Below are positions 50,632 to 59,791 of a stretch of 64,000 bases of DNA, in pieces (within the stretch, counting starts at the first letter, position 1; every line of letters starts with the position of its first letter). Source of the DNA: Enterococcus_E cecorum_C. GTDB taxonomy: Bacteria; Bacillota; Bacilli; Lactobacillales; Enterococcaceae. The DNA lies in NCBI RefSeq assembly GCF_052119425.1, contig NZ_JBQKFH010000007.1, positions 11,020-75,019 of the forward strand, given 5' to 3'. Position numbers and translations under genes: made by a program. Under the pieces are notes generated by a model. It did not search any database. It saw only the letters and a list, made by a program, of their open reading frames with translations, and was not told where the DNA came from.

Positions 50632-50727
50632 GTTTGACAGTTGCACGTTCCAAAAACCACTGTAATCCTTGCGCGCCAAAGGATAGGTGGATTCACTTCG
50701 CCTAAAAAAGTGTTGTATGTGGCAAAC
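50632..50727. repeat. Dispersed repeat, copy F (central part)
   Basis: TTTGACAGTTGCACGTTCCAA through CTTGCGCGCCAAAGGATAGG, CACTTCGCCTAAAAAAGTG and TTGTATGTGG. Lacks both ends of the complete copies. It is the last copy before the core-like MFS gene. Confidence 0.7.
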
Positions 50728-50728
50728 A

Positions 50729-50760
50729 AACTCCGACAAAGCACCAGACTTCATCGGAGT
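50729..50760 (-). terminator. Terminator after the MFS gene
   Basis: ACTCCGA pairs with TCGGAGT on the minus strand, followed by a T-rich stretch interrupted by G. Confidence 0.55.
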
Positions 50761-50765
50761 AGCGA

Positions 50766-51977
50766 TTATGAAAAGATGTTTTCTTTTGGACGCTTGGGAA
50801 TTTTGTAAAAGATGAGCAATACCAAAGCTACACTCAAAGTTAAGGCTGCAAGTGAAAACATCACCTGATAATTACTATGTTCTAAAATCACGCCAAAAAT
50901 CGTTTGGGCAAAAATAGAAGCCAGGTTGCGCACGGTTTGAATCAAAGCCAGTGCCGTCATTTGGTGTTTGGCCGGAATCAAGGTAGCGACCACTTTTAAG
51001 TTCATCATCACCACGACCATACCCGCGGGATGTTTGGCAAGAAAAGTCCAAAAAATTTGAATCGGCAAGTAGAGATTTAGCCCGAAACTTAAAAATTGCG
51101 CCAAAACAATACAAGTGGGCACGATTAAGAGAACTTTATTGCTGAAACGGTCCATAAATAAATAAGAGAAAAAGACTACCGGCACTTCACACAGAACCGC
51201 CCAAAATAAAATATTAGACACTGTATGAATGGCTAGTCCCCGTGCTTGAAACATGGCTGGAATATAGGTGTTAGCCATATTCATCAAGCTATAAAATATC
51301 GCACTAATGAACAGATACTGTACAAATAAGCGGTTTTTAAATAACGATAAAAAGTGACTGTTCTCATGATTTTCTTCCGTTTGCTTGGCCTTTTCCAGAG
51401 CAGCCTGCTTGCGGTCATCTGGATGAGTGAGAGACAGTCCCCCGATAGAAATCAGCATGGTTATCACAAAAATAAAGAAAATTGCGCGCGGACTAATCCA
51501 ATCATAGACTAGACCTGCCGCCTGCGAGCCCAGTGCATAGCCAATTGTTCCCCAAACTCGAATTGAACCGTATTTGAAAGGACTGATGGTGGCGAATTTT
51601 TCCAAAACAGGATTACTGCCATTAATCAGTGCCAAGACCAAACTATAGCCCAATATCAATTCCCACAGTGTGTCGGCATAAGCAAAACACAATCCGCCAA
51701 CTGCTGCCAAGAAAAAGGTGACGCTATTGACCGATTTTAAGGAAAAGCTATCACTTAACGAACCAATAATCGGCTGGGCAATCATCGAACTCAAAAAAGA
51801 ACCCGAAACCACTAGCGAAGTCTCACTCGCCGAATACCCTTTATCCATTAAATACACAGCAATCAAGCAAGAAAAAATTGCAAACGAGAAATAATAAAAT
51901 AAATAAGCAACAACAAAACTCAGATAATTCCGACTGGTTTTCACAAAATAAAGCCTCATTTCTAACATATTCTCCAT
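50766..51977 (-). CDS. MFS transporter (MFS_1-like / nucleoside-proton symporter group)
   Basis: A 403-aa protein with about 12 hydrophobic segments. QPIIGSLSDSFSLK near residue 67 is the motif-A loop, and FKYGSIRVWGTIGYALGSQ near 130 is typical of the LacY-like MFS_1 group. Substrate unknown; disaccharide or nucleoside uptake is possible. The start is uncertain: ATGs at 51977, 51968 and 51959 are in frame and GGAG lies between the first two. Confidence 0.82.
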   Translation of the reverse strand: MENMLEMRLYFVKTSRNYLSFVVAYLFYYFSFAIFSCLIAVYLMDKGYSASETSLVVSGSFLSSMIAQPIIGSLSDSFSLKSVNSVTFFLAAVGGLCFAYADTLWELILGYSLVLALINGSNPVLEKFATISPFKYGSIRVWGTIGYALGSQAAGLVYDWISPRAIFFIFVITMLISIGGLSLTHPDDRKQAALEKAKQTEENHENSHFLSLFKNRLFVQYLFISAIFYSLMNMANTYIPAMFQARGLAIHTVSNILFWAVLCEVPVVFFSYLFMDRFSNKVLLIVPTCIVLAQFLSFGLNLYLPIQIFWTFLAKHPAGMVVVMMNLKVVATLIPAKHQMTALALIQTVRNLASIFAQTIFGVILEHSNYQVMFSLAALTLSVALVLLIFYKIPKRPKENIFS

Positions 51978-52050
51978 TCAAGATAGCACAGTTTGAAAAA
52001 AAGCAAAAGCCTAAGATGTAACTAAATAGGATAGGGATTTCTCTGTAAAT

Positions 52051-52208
52051 AAAACAAACTCCGCCAGAAACATACTGACGGAGCTTAAAAAAAGGAGTTT
52101 GAAAATGAAAAAGTGTTTCATATTAGGGTTGTTTGTTTGGGATGCTTTTATGATAAGCGATGGATGTGAAGAAAGTTTGAAGTAACTAAGAGAAAGTTGT
52201 AAAAAAAG
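52051..52208. repeat. 158-bp direct repeat, right of MFS (copy 1)
   Basis: Identical with 54061-54218 at all but two positions. It contains a hairpin (CTCCGCCAG/CTGACGGAG) and, behind AAAGGAG, the small frame at 52105. Confidence 0.9.
52105..52185 (+). CDS. 26-aa peptide gene in the 158-bp repeat (copy 1)
   Basis: A 26-codon frame with a strong AAAGGAG site: MKKCFILGLFVWDAFMISDG, then CEESLK. A Lys-rich start, a hydrophobic stretch and a charged end are reminiscent of small signal or type I toxin peptides, but no family is recognised. Both copies keep the frame; each of the two differences changes an amino acid conservatively (F/L and M/I). Confidence 0.4.
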   Translation: MKKCFILGLFVWDAFMISDGCEESLK

Positions 52209-52250
52209 GAAAAAGCTAACGATAAGTATACCTACCGTTAGCTGCATCAA

Positions 52251-53960
52251 TTATAATCTAAATTTAGCTACTTCTTGTCCTAATTGATGGGCAACTTTTT
52301 GATTGTTTGCTACTTCTTTAGTGATTTGATGCATGTTATTAGAAGTTTCCATCATAGATTCCGTTACATTTACAATTCCTTCAGCACTTTCTTCGCTAGC
52401 AATTCTTACAGATTCAACGGCGTGCTTAATTTCATTCATTAACTGATTAAGATTTTGGCTATCTGTTGCGAATTGTATCATGATTTCTTGAACATTTTCA
52501 ACAGAGTCCTTGTACTGTGTGCTAGTGAGCATTAATTGCTGATAGCCATCCATTGCGTGTTCTTGAATAAAAGTGAGCATTTTTTCTGCTTCTTGTGCTA
52601 AATCATTGACAGCTTGGAGCACTTCGGAGGTAATTTGTTGAATGTCATTAGCTGTATTAGCCGAGGTTTTAGCTAGTTGTCCAATTTGATCAGCTACGAC
52701 AGCAAATCCTTTGCCTGCTTCTCCGGAACGAGCGGCTTCAATACTTGCATTGAGTGCTAATAAGTTGGTTTGTTTTGTAATGTCGATAATGTTATTGGTC
52801 AACATTTCGATTTTTGTTACCGATTGTGAGTCCTCAATTTTTTGATGAACAGCCGTAATCAATCTTTCAGCTAGTTCTTGCGCTTGCTGATGCTTTGTTT
52901 CTGCATTTTGATAGATTTCACTAGCTTTAAGCGCAACTTCTTGGCTCTTTTGTTTTTCTAAATCTGCATTTTGCGCGGTTTGTTTTACGATTTCATAGAC
53001 ACTTTGAATAGAATGATCCATCTCACTCATGGAAGCAGAGGTTTCTTGCATCGAAGCACTCATTTCTTCCATTGTTGAGGAAATGTCTTCTGTATGTTCA
53101 TTCACAGTATTAACCGATTGTTGCACAGTGATGATAGAGTTTTCGAGTTGATTCGTATTGTGGTGAATATTACTCATGATATTGTGCATATATTTTAGTA
53201 GATGATTGATATTTTCCGCGATTTCGGCTAGTTCATCATTACTAGTAACGGTTAGATGCTGTGTTAAATCACCTTCGTTATGCACTAAATCATAAATTTT
53301 TTCATTAATGGTTTTCAAATTTTTGGTTACTAGGTTCACTACGAATAGCAAAATAAGAATCGCTAATACCGTACTGAATAAGGTAAATAAAATGGTTTGA
53401 ATGAGTAAGTTGCGTAATTTTCTAACTAAGGAAGCTGCATCGTAATCACAGCCTATAAGTGCTACAACTTTTCCATTATCTTCAATTGGCTGATAGACAG
53501 TGATTAAGTCTCCATCTTCACTATGCTTGATGGTAGGACTGCTTTGAATTTGTCCACTAAAGGCAGGGGTTAGATAGGCGTAGTTCTCATCAAATTCATC
53601 CCCAATTTTTGCCCGATTACTCGTATTATCTGTATCTATACCGTAATAGACCTTGTTGTGGTCAGTTGTCAGCGTATAAAGATATTTAATTCCACTATTT
53701 TCTTTCATATTCCGCATGAGTTTTAGAATATTTTGATACTCAGCGGTATGTTCATCCCCTTTTTGGATATTTTGTAATTGTTTGGCATCAATCACTTTAC
53801 TAACATTATTTGCTGCCAAACGAGCTTCTTCAATCCCCATCTGAATCATATTTTTTTGTAATTGATGGTAGGAGACCCAGCCAATCCCGATGCAAATGAA
53901 GGTAACTAATAAACTGATAGGTACCAAAATTTTGACCTTAATACTTCTTTTCGCTTTCAT
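52251..53960 (-). CDS. Methyl-accepting chemotaxis-type sensor protein
   Basis: A 569-aa membrane receptor: helix about 8-30, extracellular Cache-like sensor (about 35-185), second helix about 190-212, HAMP about 213-265 and cytoplasmic signalling domain with the hairpin tip TKQTNLLALNASIEAARSGE and KGFAVVADQIGQLA. The tip binds CheA/CheW, but no che or flagellar gene lies in this window. GGGAG precedes ATG 53960 by 8 bases. The gene is bracketed by the 158-bp repeats. Ligand unknown. Confidence 0.9.
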   Translation of the reverse strand: MKAKRSIKVKILVPISLLVTFICIGIGWVSYHQLQKNMIQMGIEEARLAANNVSKVIDAKQLQNIQKGDEHTAEYQNILKLMRNMKENSGIKYLYTLTTDHNKVYYGIDTDNTSNRAKIGDEFDENYAYLTPAFSGQIQSSPTIKHSEDGDLITVYQPIEDNGKVVALIGCDYDAASLVRKLRNLLIQTILFTLFSTVLAILILLFVVNLVTKNLKTINEKIYDLVHNEGDLTQHLTVTSNDELAEIAENINHLLKYMHNIMSNIHHNTNQLENSIITVQQSVNTVNEHTEDISSTMEEMSASMQETSASMSEMDHSIQSVYEIVKQTAQNADLEKQKSQEVALKASEIYQNAETKHQQAQELAERLITAVHQKIEDSQSVTKIEMLTNNIIDITKQTNLLALNASIEAARSGEAGKGFAVVADQIGQLAKTSANTANDIQQITSEVLQAVNDLAQEAEKMLTFIQEHAMDGYQQLMLTSTQYKDSVENVQEIMIQFATDSQNLNQLMNEIKHAVESVRIASEESAEGIVNVTESMMETSNNMHQITKEVANNQKVAHQLGQEVAKFRL

Positions 53961-54060
53961 GTAATACACTCCCATTTAGGATTTGTTCATAAAATATTAA
54001 ATTCAAAACTTATATCGGATGAATTCTACATTTATTAATAGGAAGGAAGATATTTTGCAA

Positions 54061-54218
54061 AAAACAAACTCCGCCAGAAACATACTGACGGAGCTTAAAA
54101 AAAGGAGTTTGAAAATGAAAAAGTGTTTAATATTAGGGTTGTTTGTTTGGGATGCTTTTATAATAAGCGATGGATGTGAAGAAAGTTTGAAGTAACTAAG
54201 AGAAAGTTGTAAAAAAAG
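54061..54218. repeat. 158-bp direct repeat (copy 2)
   Basis: Second copy, offset 2010 from the first, on the other side of the receptor gene, with the same strand. It fills the 53961-54288 gene gap together with the ABC-F terminator. Confidence 0.9.
54115..54195 (+). CDS. 26-aa peptide gene in the 158-bp repeat (copy 2)
   Basis: MKKCLILGLFVWDAFIISDG then CEESLK, behind AAAGGAG. See 52105. Confidence 0.4.
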   Translation: MKKCLILGLFVWDAFIISDGCEESLK

Positions 54219-54252
54219 TACGAATCAGAGGTGAACCGACTATAAAACGTCA

Positions 54253-54284
54253 AAAAAGCTGGTAAACGACTTACCAGCTTAAAG
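54253..54284 (-). terminator. Terminator after the ABC-F gene
   Basis: On the minus strand AAGCTGGTAA pairs with TTACCAGCTT and is followed by six T. Confidence 0.85.
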
Positions 54285-54288
54285 TATA

Positions 54289-55920
54289 TTAAATATTGCG
54301 TCCGAGCATTTCTTTGACTTGGGCTTGGACGGTTTCATTTTCTAAAAATTCATCAAAGGTTGTTTCCGCACGATCGACTACCCCTTTATCAGAGACGACG
54401 ATGATCCGGTTGGCCAAGGTTTGGATGAATTGATGGTCATGAGAAGCAAATAGCAGTGAACCAGTAAAACTCATCAAGCCATCGTTTAATGCTGTAATGG
54501 ACTCTAAATCTAGGTGGTTGGTTGGATCATCTAGCACGAGAACATTGGCTTTAGATAACATCAACTTCGAAAGCATACAGCGCACTTTTTCGCCCCCGGA
54601 TAAGACATTGACTGGTTTTAAGACTTCATCCCCAGAGAATAACATCCGCCCTAGGAAACTACGCAAGAAGGTATTGTCATCTTCTTCCTTGCTGGCATAT
54701 TGACGCAACCAATCGACAATGGTTAACTCGTTATCGAATTCTTTGGTGGTATCTTTTGGTAAATATGCTTGGCTAGTTGTCACACCCCAACGCACAGAAC
54801 CCGTATCAGGCGTGATTTCACCCATAATTACCTTAAATAGTGTGGTGGTGGTGATATCATTATTGGCAATAAACGCGACTTTATCATCCTTATTAAGGGT
54901 AAAGCTAATGTTATCTAAAATTTTCTTGCCATCGATAGTGACACTCACATTATCCACTTGTAATAAGTCATTGCCGATTTCGCGCTCTGGTTTAAAGCCA
55001 ACGAAAGGATAGCGGCGAGAAGAAGGTTGGATATCTTCTAAGGTGATTTTTTCCAACATTTTCTTTCTAGAAGTCGCTTGTTTTGATTTTGACGCATTAG
55101 CACTGAAACGCGCGATAAATTCTTGCAATTCCTTGATTTGTTCTTCTTTTTTGGCATTTTGTTGGGCTTGTAATTTGGCAGCTAATTGGCTAGATTCTAA
55201 CCAGAAATCATAGTTCCCAACATATAGCTTAATCTTGCCAAAATCAAGGTCCGCCATGTGGGTGCAGACTTTATTTAAGAAATGACGGTCATGGGAAACG
55301 ACAATGACGGTATTTTCGAAGTTAATCAAAAATTCCTCTAACCAACTAATCGACTGGATATCTAAGCCGTTGGTCGGTTCGTCTAATAGTAACACGTCAG
55401 GCTTTCCAAATAGCGCTTGAGCCAAGAGGACTTTCACTTTTTGCCCAGCCGCTAGTTCACTCATCGTTACATGGTGCAGTTCATCTGGGATATTCAACCC
55501 TTGCAATAATACAGCTGCTTCCATTTCAGCTTCCCAACCATTTAGTTCGGCAAATTCGCCTTCCAATTCTGCCGCGCGAATCCCATCTTCATCAGAAAAA
55601 TCAGGCTTCATATAAATGGCATCTTTTTCCTTCATAATGTCATAGAGACGTTTGTGCCCCATGATGACTGTTTCAATCACTGGATATTCTTCGTAGTCAA
55701 AGTGGTTTTGCTTCAAGACGGCAAGACGTTCATCTGGCCCAAGCGTTACCACACCAGTTGAAGGTTGTAACTCACCTGCTAAAATTTTTAAAAAGGTAGA
55801 TTTCCCCGCGCCATTCGCACCGATTAAACCGTAGCAATTCCCCGGGGTAAACTTAATATTCACTTCATCAAACAATTTGCGATCTGAAAAATGTAAACTA
55901 ACATCACTTACTGTTAACAA
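54289..55920 (-). CDS. ABC-F ATPase (YkpA/YbiT-like)
   Basis: A 543-aa soluble protein with two ABC domains: Walker A GANGAGKSTFL (about 34-44), signature SELAAGQKVKVLLA and Walker B VLLLDEPTNGLD (about 182) in the first; a second with degenerate Walker A (ANNDITTTTLF, lacking the Gly-Lys pair), signature LSGGEKVRCMLS and VLVLDDPTNHLD (about 468). The linker (about 240-300) is Lys-rich. ABC-F proteins act on the ribosome; the degenerate second P-loop is known in the YbiT/YkpA group. It is not evidently an antibiotic-resistance type. Confidence 0.9.
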   Translation of the reverse strand: MLTVSDVSLHFSDRKLFDEVNIKFTPGNCYGLIGANGAGKSTFLKILAGELQPSTGVVTLGPDERLAVLKQNHFDYEEYPVIETVIMGHKRLYDIMKEKDAIYMKPDFSDEDGIRAAELEGEFAELNGWEAEMEAAVLLQGLNIPDELHHVTMSELAAGQKVKVLLAQALFGKPDVLLLDEPTNGLDIQSISWLEEFLINFENTVIVVSHDRHFLNKVCTHMADLDFGKIKLYVGNYDFWLESSQLAAKLQAQQNAKKEEQIKELQEFIARFSANASKSKQATSRKKMLEKITLEDIQPSSRRYPFVGFKPEREIGNDLLQVDNVSVTIDGKKILDNISFTLNKDDKVAFIANNDITTTTLFKVIMGEITPDTGSVRWGVTTSQAYLPKDTTKEFDNELTIVDWLRQYASKEEDDNTFLRSFLGRMLFSGDEVLKPVNVLSGGEKVRCMLSKLMLSKANVLVLDDPTNHLDLESITALNDGLMSFTGSLLFASHDHQFIQTLANRIIVVSDKGVVDRAETTFDEFLENETVQAQVKEMLGRNI

Positions 55921-56260
55921 GGCATTCCCTCACTTTTTTATTTAGTCAATTCATTATAGCGATGAATGCAAGAAGTTGCAATGAAAAGTAAACGAAAAGC
56001 AAAGTAGATGTCGATATCAGGGTCAAAAAGAGAGTATAATGATTTTATAGAAGTATAGTAAAGCGAGGCAAAAGCAAATCAACAAAAGAAATACAGCATC
56101 GAAATTCAAGGGAGTTTTCGTTTTGGCAGTGCGAAACAAACCATTCGCAAAGTATTCAAGAAAATCTTCAAGTTCTAAGTGGAAATTTAATAAGTAGGAA
56201 AATCAGCTAGCTATCTGGGTAAAGAGTAGGTAGCTGATTTTTTTTGAAATCATGTGTGAA
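55921..56260. other. Spacer with coding debris and a terminator-like hairpin
   Basis: A frame with IEIQGSFRFGSAKQTIRKVF near 56095-56178 lacks a good start and is probably a remnant. GTAAAGCGAGGCAAAAGC (about 56059) and TTTAATAAGTAGG (about 56187) recall the end of the dispersed repeats. A hairpin AATCAGCTA/TAGCTGATT with eight T lies at about 56200-56246. Confidence 0.4.
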
Positions 56261-56279
56261 TATTTTTATTTGTTCCTAC

Positions 56280-56334
56280 TTGAAAAATTTGTACCAATAT
56301 GTTATAACTATGGTGTAATTAGAAAACGTTTGCA
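56280..56334 (+). promoter_or_regulatory. Promoter, operator and cre site of the PTS operon
   Basis: TTGAAA (56280-56285), 17-bp spacer and TATAAC (56303-56308) with extended TG. ATTTGTACCAAT (56287-56298) lies in the spacer and is repeated in the same place at 60412. A CcpA cre site AGAAAACGTTTGCA (56321-56334) lies just after the start of transcription, where it would block elongation when glucose is present. Confidence 0.75.
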
Positions 56335-56367
56335 TCTTAAAAAAAGATGTGCGTAGGAGGAATTATT

Positions 56368-56700
56368 ATGGCAAAAGAAACAATTATGTTATGTTGTGCA
56401 GCAGGGATGTCTACAAGTTTATTAGTGACAAAAATGAAAGAAGCTGCCGAAAAACAAGGTAAAGACGCAGAAATTTTTGCCGTTTCAGCAAGTGAAGCGG
56501 ATCATGAATTAGATTCAAAGAAAATTGACGTGGTATTATTAGGCCCACAAGTTCGTTACATGCAAAACGACTTCAAGAAAAAATTAGCTGGCCGTAACAA
56601 TGGCGCAGATATTCCTTTAGCAGTCATCGATATGCGTGCATACGGTATGATGGACGGTGCTGCAGTCGTTACTCAAGCCTATGAATTAATGGGTAAATAA
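56368..56700 (+). CDS. PTS EIIB, lactose/cellobiose family
   Basis: A 110-aa cytoplasmic phosphocarrier. The phospho-Cys loop CCAAGMSTSLL is at residues 9-19, with Cys9 or Cys10 as the active residue, and VVLLGPQVRYM is the second motif. GGAGG precedes ATG 56368. It starts the beta-glucoside PTS cluster; the matching EIIC lies 6 kb downstream. Confidence 0.93.
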   Translation: MAKETIMLCCAAGMSTSLLVTKMKEAAEKQGKDAEIFAVSASEADHELDSKKIDVVLLGPQVRYMQNDFKKKLAGRNNGADIPLAVIDMRAYGMMDGAAVVTQAYELMGK

Positions 56701-56719
56701 TTAGGTAAAGAGGGATAAA

Positions 56720-57082
56720 ATGGCAGAGGAAAAAACAAAAGAACAACGTGACCAAGAACAATTAATGGCAACCATGGGGCTAATTATCAATGGTGGGAAT
56801 GCCAAAAGTTTAGCATTTGAAGCGATTTATGCAGCAAAAGAAGGCAAATTTGACGAAGCACAAGAAAAGCTAAAAGAAGCTGATGAAGCTTTAGTAGAAG
56901 CACATAATTCCCAAACAGAAATGCTAGCTCAAGAAGCAGCTGGTCATCCAGTAGAAGTGCATTTATTAACAGTCCATTCACAAGACCATTTAATGAATGC
57001 GATTACTTTCAAAGATTTAGCTGGTGAAGTGGTGGCTATCCATCAAGAATTAGCTGAAATTAAAGCCAAATTAGCAGAATAA
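56720..57082 (+). CDS. PTS EIIA, lactose/cellobiose family
   Basis: A 120-aa helical phosphocarrier. The phospho-His lies in HLLTVHSQDHLM (about 80-91), typical of the trimeric EIIA-Lac/Cel fold, and GLIINGGNAKSLAFEA is the N-terminal signature. It takes phosphate from HPr and gives it to the EIIB encoded 19 bp upstream. Confidence 0.93.
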   Translation: MAEEKTKEQRDQEQLMATMGLIINGGNAKSLAFEAIYAAKEGKFDEAQEKLKEADEALVEAHNSQTEMLAQEAAGHPVEVHLLTVHSQDHLMNAITFKDLAGEVVAIHQELAEIKAKLAE

Positions 57083-57137
57083 AATCATCAAAAGGGGGCA
57101 AGTTTATAAGTCCCCTTTTTTGTTAGGAGGTATGATT

Positions 57138-58226
57138 TTGAAACGCGAATTAGGAGTTTCTCTCTATCCAGATCACAGTGATGCCCAAAAAGACCGCCAA
57201 TATCTGAAACGCGCGGCTGAATTAGGTTTTACGCGGCTATTTATGAGCATGCTAGAAGTCAGCGAAGGCAAAGAAGCAGTCAAGGCGAAGTTCCAATCGA
57301 TTATCCATTATGCCAAAGAGTTAGGCTTTGAAGTGAGCTTGGATGTTTCACCGGCGATTTTCTCTCAGCTTGGTATATCTTATCAGGATTTAGGCTTTTT
57401 TGCGGAACTAGGCGCAGATATTGTCCGTTTAGATGAAAGTTTTGATAGCGCTACCGAGGCGATGTTGACGTATAATCCATACCAATTAAATATCGAATTA
57501 AATATGAGCAATAATGTTCTACAACTGGAAAATATGCTTTCTTATCAAGCCAATCGCCCATTTATTTACGGTTGTCATAACTTCTATCCGCAACGCAATA
57601 CCGGCTTAGGTTATGATTTCTTTATCGATTGTTCGCGTCATTATAAAGCGCAAGGCATTAAGACCGCAGCGTTTGTTTCTAGTCATGTTGGCAATCTAGG
57701 CCCTTGGAATGTCAATGATGGCCTACCTACTTTAGAAATGCACCGGGATTTACCGATTGACGTCCAAGCCAAACATTTATTTGCAACTGATTTAATCGAT
57801 GTGGTGATTATCGGCAATGCTTATGCGAGTGAGGAAGAATTAGTGGCCTTATCACAAGTCAATCGTTATCAAATCGAATTGACAGTTGAAACAGTAGCGG
57901 ACATCTCACCAGTTGAAGAAAAAATTATTGATTATCCGCAACACGTGCGACGCGGAGACATCAATGAATTTGCGGTCCGTTCTTCTCAACCACGGGTCAT
58001 TTACAAAGATGTGGCTAATCCTGCACATGATCATCAAGTACCTTTTGCTTATGGGGATGTCGTGATTGGCAATGATGACTTCGATCGTTACAAGAATGAA
58101 TTACAGATTGTCTTGACCGCGCACGAAGATTCTCGTAAAAATAAAGTCGGCCAAATCGCCAAAGAAGAGCAAATTTTACTACCATTTATTCAACCATGGA
58201 CAAAATTTAAACTCAAACGCAAATAA
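57138..58226 (+). CDS. MupG-family protein (DUF871), outer-sugar phosphoglycosidase-like
   Basis: A 362-aa protein of the DUF871 family, which includes MupG, a 6-phospho-N-acetylmuramidase. N-terminal TIM barrel (ELGVSLYPDHS, GFTRLFMSMLE, GADIVRLDESFD, YGCHNFYPQRNTGLGYDFF) and C-terminal cyclophilin-like domain (HVRRGDINEFAVRSSQPRVI). In PTS clusters it is thought to split a phosphorylated disaccharide. I chose TTG 57138, 7 bases after AGGAGG; ATG 57132 sits against that site. The last 363 bp with its terminator are copied at 59922. Confidence 0.85.
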   Translation: MKRELGVSLYPDHSDAQKDRQYLKRAAELGFTRLFMSMLEVSEGKEAVKAKFQSIIHYAKELGFEVSLDVSPAIFSQLGISYQDLGFFAELGADIVRLDESFDSATEAMLTYNPYQLNIELNMSNNVLQLENMLSYQANRPFIYGCHNFYPQRNTGLGYDFFIDCSRHYKAQGIKTAAFVSSHVGNLGPWNVNDGLPTLEMHRDLPIDVQAKHLFATDLIDVVIIGNAYASEEELVALSQVNRYQIELTVETVADISPVEEKIIDYPQHVRRGDINEFAVRSSQPRVIYKDVANPAHDHQVPFAYGDVVIGNDDFDRYKNELQIVLTAHEDSRKNKVGQIAKEEQILLPFIQPWTKFKLKRK

Positions 58227-58292
58227 AACCATTCCGGAAGCTTCTTTCAATAGAGGCTTCTTTTTTTGTACTGGGTGTTGTGAATTTTATTT
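57930..58292 (+). repeat. 363-bp duplicated segment, original copy
   Basis: The 3' 297 bp of the MupG-like gene plus its terminator (AAGCTTCTTTCAATAGAGGC region), repeated with few changes at 59922-60284 (offset 1992). Confidence 0.9.
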
Positions 58293-58414
58293 ACAAAAAA
58301 CACTATTATTCTGCGTATGTTTTGTAAATGTTAGACGAAAATCTATGAATTCGCTTTAACAAAACACTAAGGAGAGATAGACTGAACTTGAAAAAAAGAA
58401 ATGGAGGTAGCACA

Positions 58415-59791
58415 ATGAAGAAAATCAAAATAGCAACAATTGGTGGAGGTAGTAGTTATACCCCAGAATTAATGGAAGGTTTTATCAAACGTTATGAAGA
58501 ATTGCCTATCAAAGAAATCTGGTTAGTGGATGTGGAAGAAGGCCGTGAAAAACAAGAAATCGTGGGCGCAATGGCACAAAGAATGTGGGATGCTTCTCCT
58601 TATGATGTCAAAGTGTATACGACTTTAAATCGCGAAGAAGCCTTAAAAGACGCTGATTTCGTGACGACACAATTTCGAGTGGGTCAATTAAATGCTAGAA
58701 TTAAAGATGAACGTATTCCTTTCTCTTATGGCATGCTTGGCCAAGAAACCAATGGTGCAGGTGGCATGTTCAAAGCTTTTCGTACGATTCCAGTCATTTT
58801 AGAAATCGTAGAAGATATGAAACGTTTATGCCCAAATGCTTGGTTAATTAATTTTGCTAATCCAAGTGGTATGGTTACGGAAGCCGTTTTAAGATATGGT
58901 AAATGGAAAAAAGTCATCGGGTTATGTAATGTACCAGTAACTGCTAAGATGGGTGAATCAGAAGTCTTAGGAGTACAGCCGGAAGATTTAATCTATAAAT
59001 TTGCCGGAGTGAACCATTTCCATTGGCATAAAGTAGCGAACAAGCAAGGAGAAGATATTACCCTTGAGTTGATTCATCGTTTAATCGAAAAAAATAGTGG
59101 GTTACCTAGCAATATTTTTGATGTGCCATTTGAGTTAGAACAATTAGAGCAAATGAAAATGATTCCGTGTGGTTATCATCGTTACTATTATCGTTATGAA
59201 GAAATGTTAGCCCATGGTTTAGAAGAATACCGTACGATTGGAACGCGTGCTGAACAAGTCAAACAATTAGAACATGAATTATTTGAATTATACAAAGATC
59301 CACAATTAAATTATAAACCAAAACAACTAGAAGAACGTGGCGGTGCTTATTATTCTGATGCAGCATGTGAAACGATTGCCTCTATATATGCTAATAAGAA
59401 TACAGAAATCGTGGTTTCTACCTTAAATGATGGCGCTGTTCCGGATTTACCTGCGGATTGTGCGGTTGAAGTGACTGCTTACGTTGGTGCCCAAGGAGCT
59501 AGAAATGTTGCGTTTGGCTCATTACCAACAGCAGAAAGAGGCTGGTTGCAAGTGATGAAGGCGATGGAGCTATTAACGATTGAGGCTGCCGTAACAGGTG
59601 ATTATGGAACTGCCTTACAAGCCTTTACAATTAATCCACTAGTCCCATCAGGAAAGACTGCCAAACGAGTGCTAGATGAACTACTTTTAGCACATAAAAA
59701 ATATTTACCACAATTTGCAGACAAGATTAAAGAATTGGAAGAAGCAAATATCGAAATCAAGGATGAAGTCGTTCGCAAACTTTGTCAATAA
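58415..59791 (+). CDS. 6-phospho-beta-glucosidase, GH4 family
   Basis: A 458-aa NAD- and metal-dependent glycosidase (LicH/CelF group). NAD motif IATIGGGSSYTPELMEG at residues 5-20, then RVGQLNARIKDE, GQETNGAGGMFKAFRTIPV (about 110-128), INFANPSG (about 148) and GLCNVPV with the metal-binding Cys, and GVNHFHW (about 200) with the His. GGAGG lies before ATG 58415. It would hydrolyse phosphorylated cellobiose or other beta-glucosides brought in by the PTS. Confidence 0.93.
   Translation: MKKIKIATIGGGSSYTPELMEGFIKRYEELPIKEIWLVDVEEGREKQEIVGAMAQRMWDASPYDVKVYTTLNREEALKDADFVTTQFRVGQLNARIKDERIPFSYGMLGQETNGAGGMFKAFRTIPVILEIVEDMKRLCPNAWLINFANPSGMVTEAVLRYGKWKKVIGLCNVPVTAKMGESEVLGVQPEDLIYKFAGVNHFHWHKVANKQGEDITLELIHRLIEKNSGLPSNIFDVPFELEQLEQMKMIPCGYHRYYYRYEEMLAHGLEEYRTIGTRAEQVKQLEHELFELYKDPQLNYKPKQLEERGGAYYSDAACETIASIYANKNTEIVVSTLNDGAVPDLPADCAVEVTAYVGAQGARNVAFGSLPTAERGWLQVMKAMELLTIEAAVTGDYGTALQAFTINPLVPSGKTAKRVLDELLLAHKKYLPQFADKIKELEEANIEIKDEVVRKLCQ

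Noticed and set aside
52105..54195. 26-aa peptides as Fst-type toxins
   Set aside because: Size and charge pattern are similar, but there is no sequence match to Fst and no antisense RNA arrangement could be shown.
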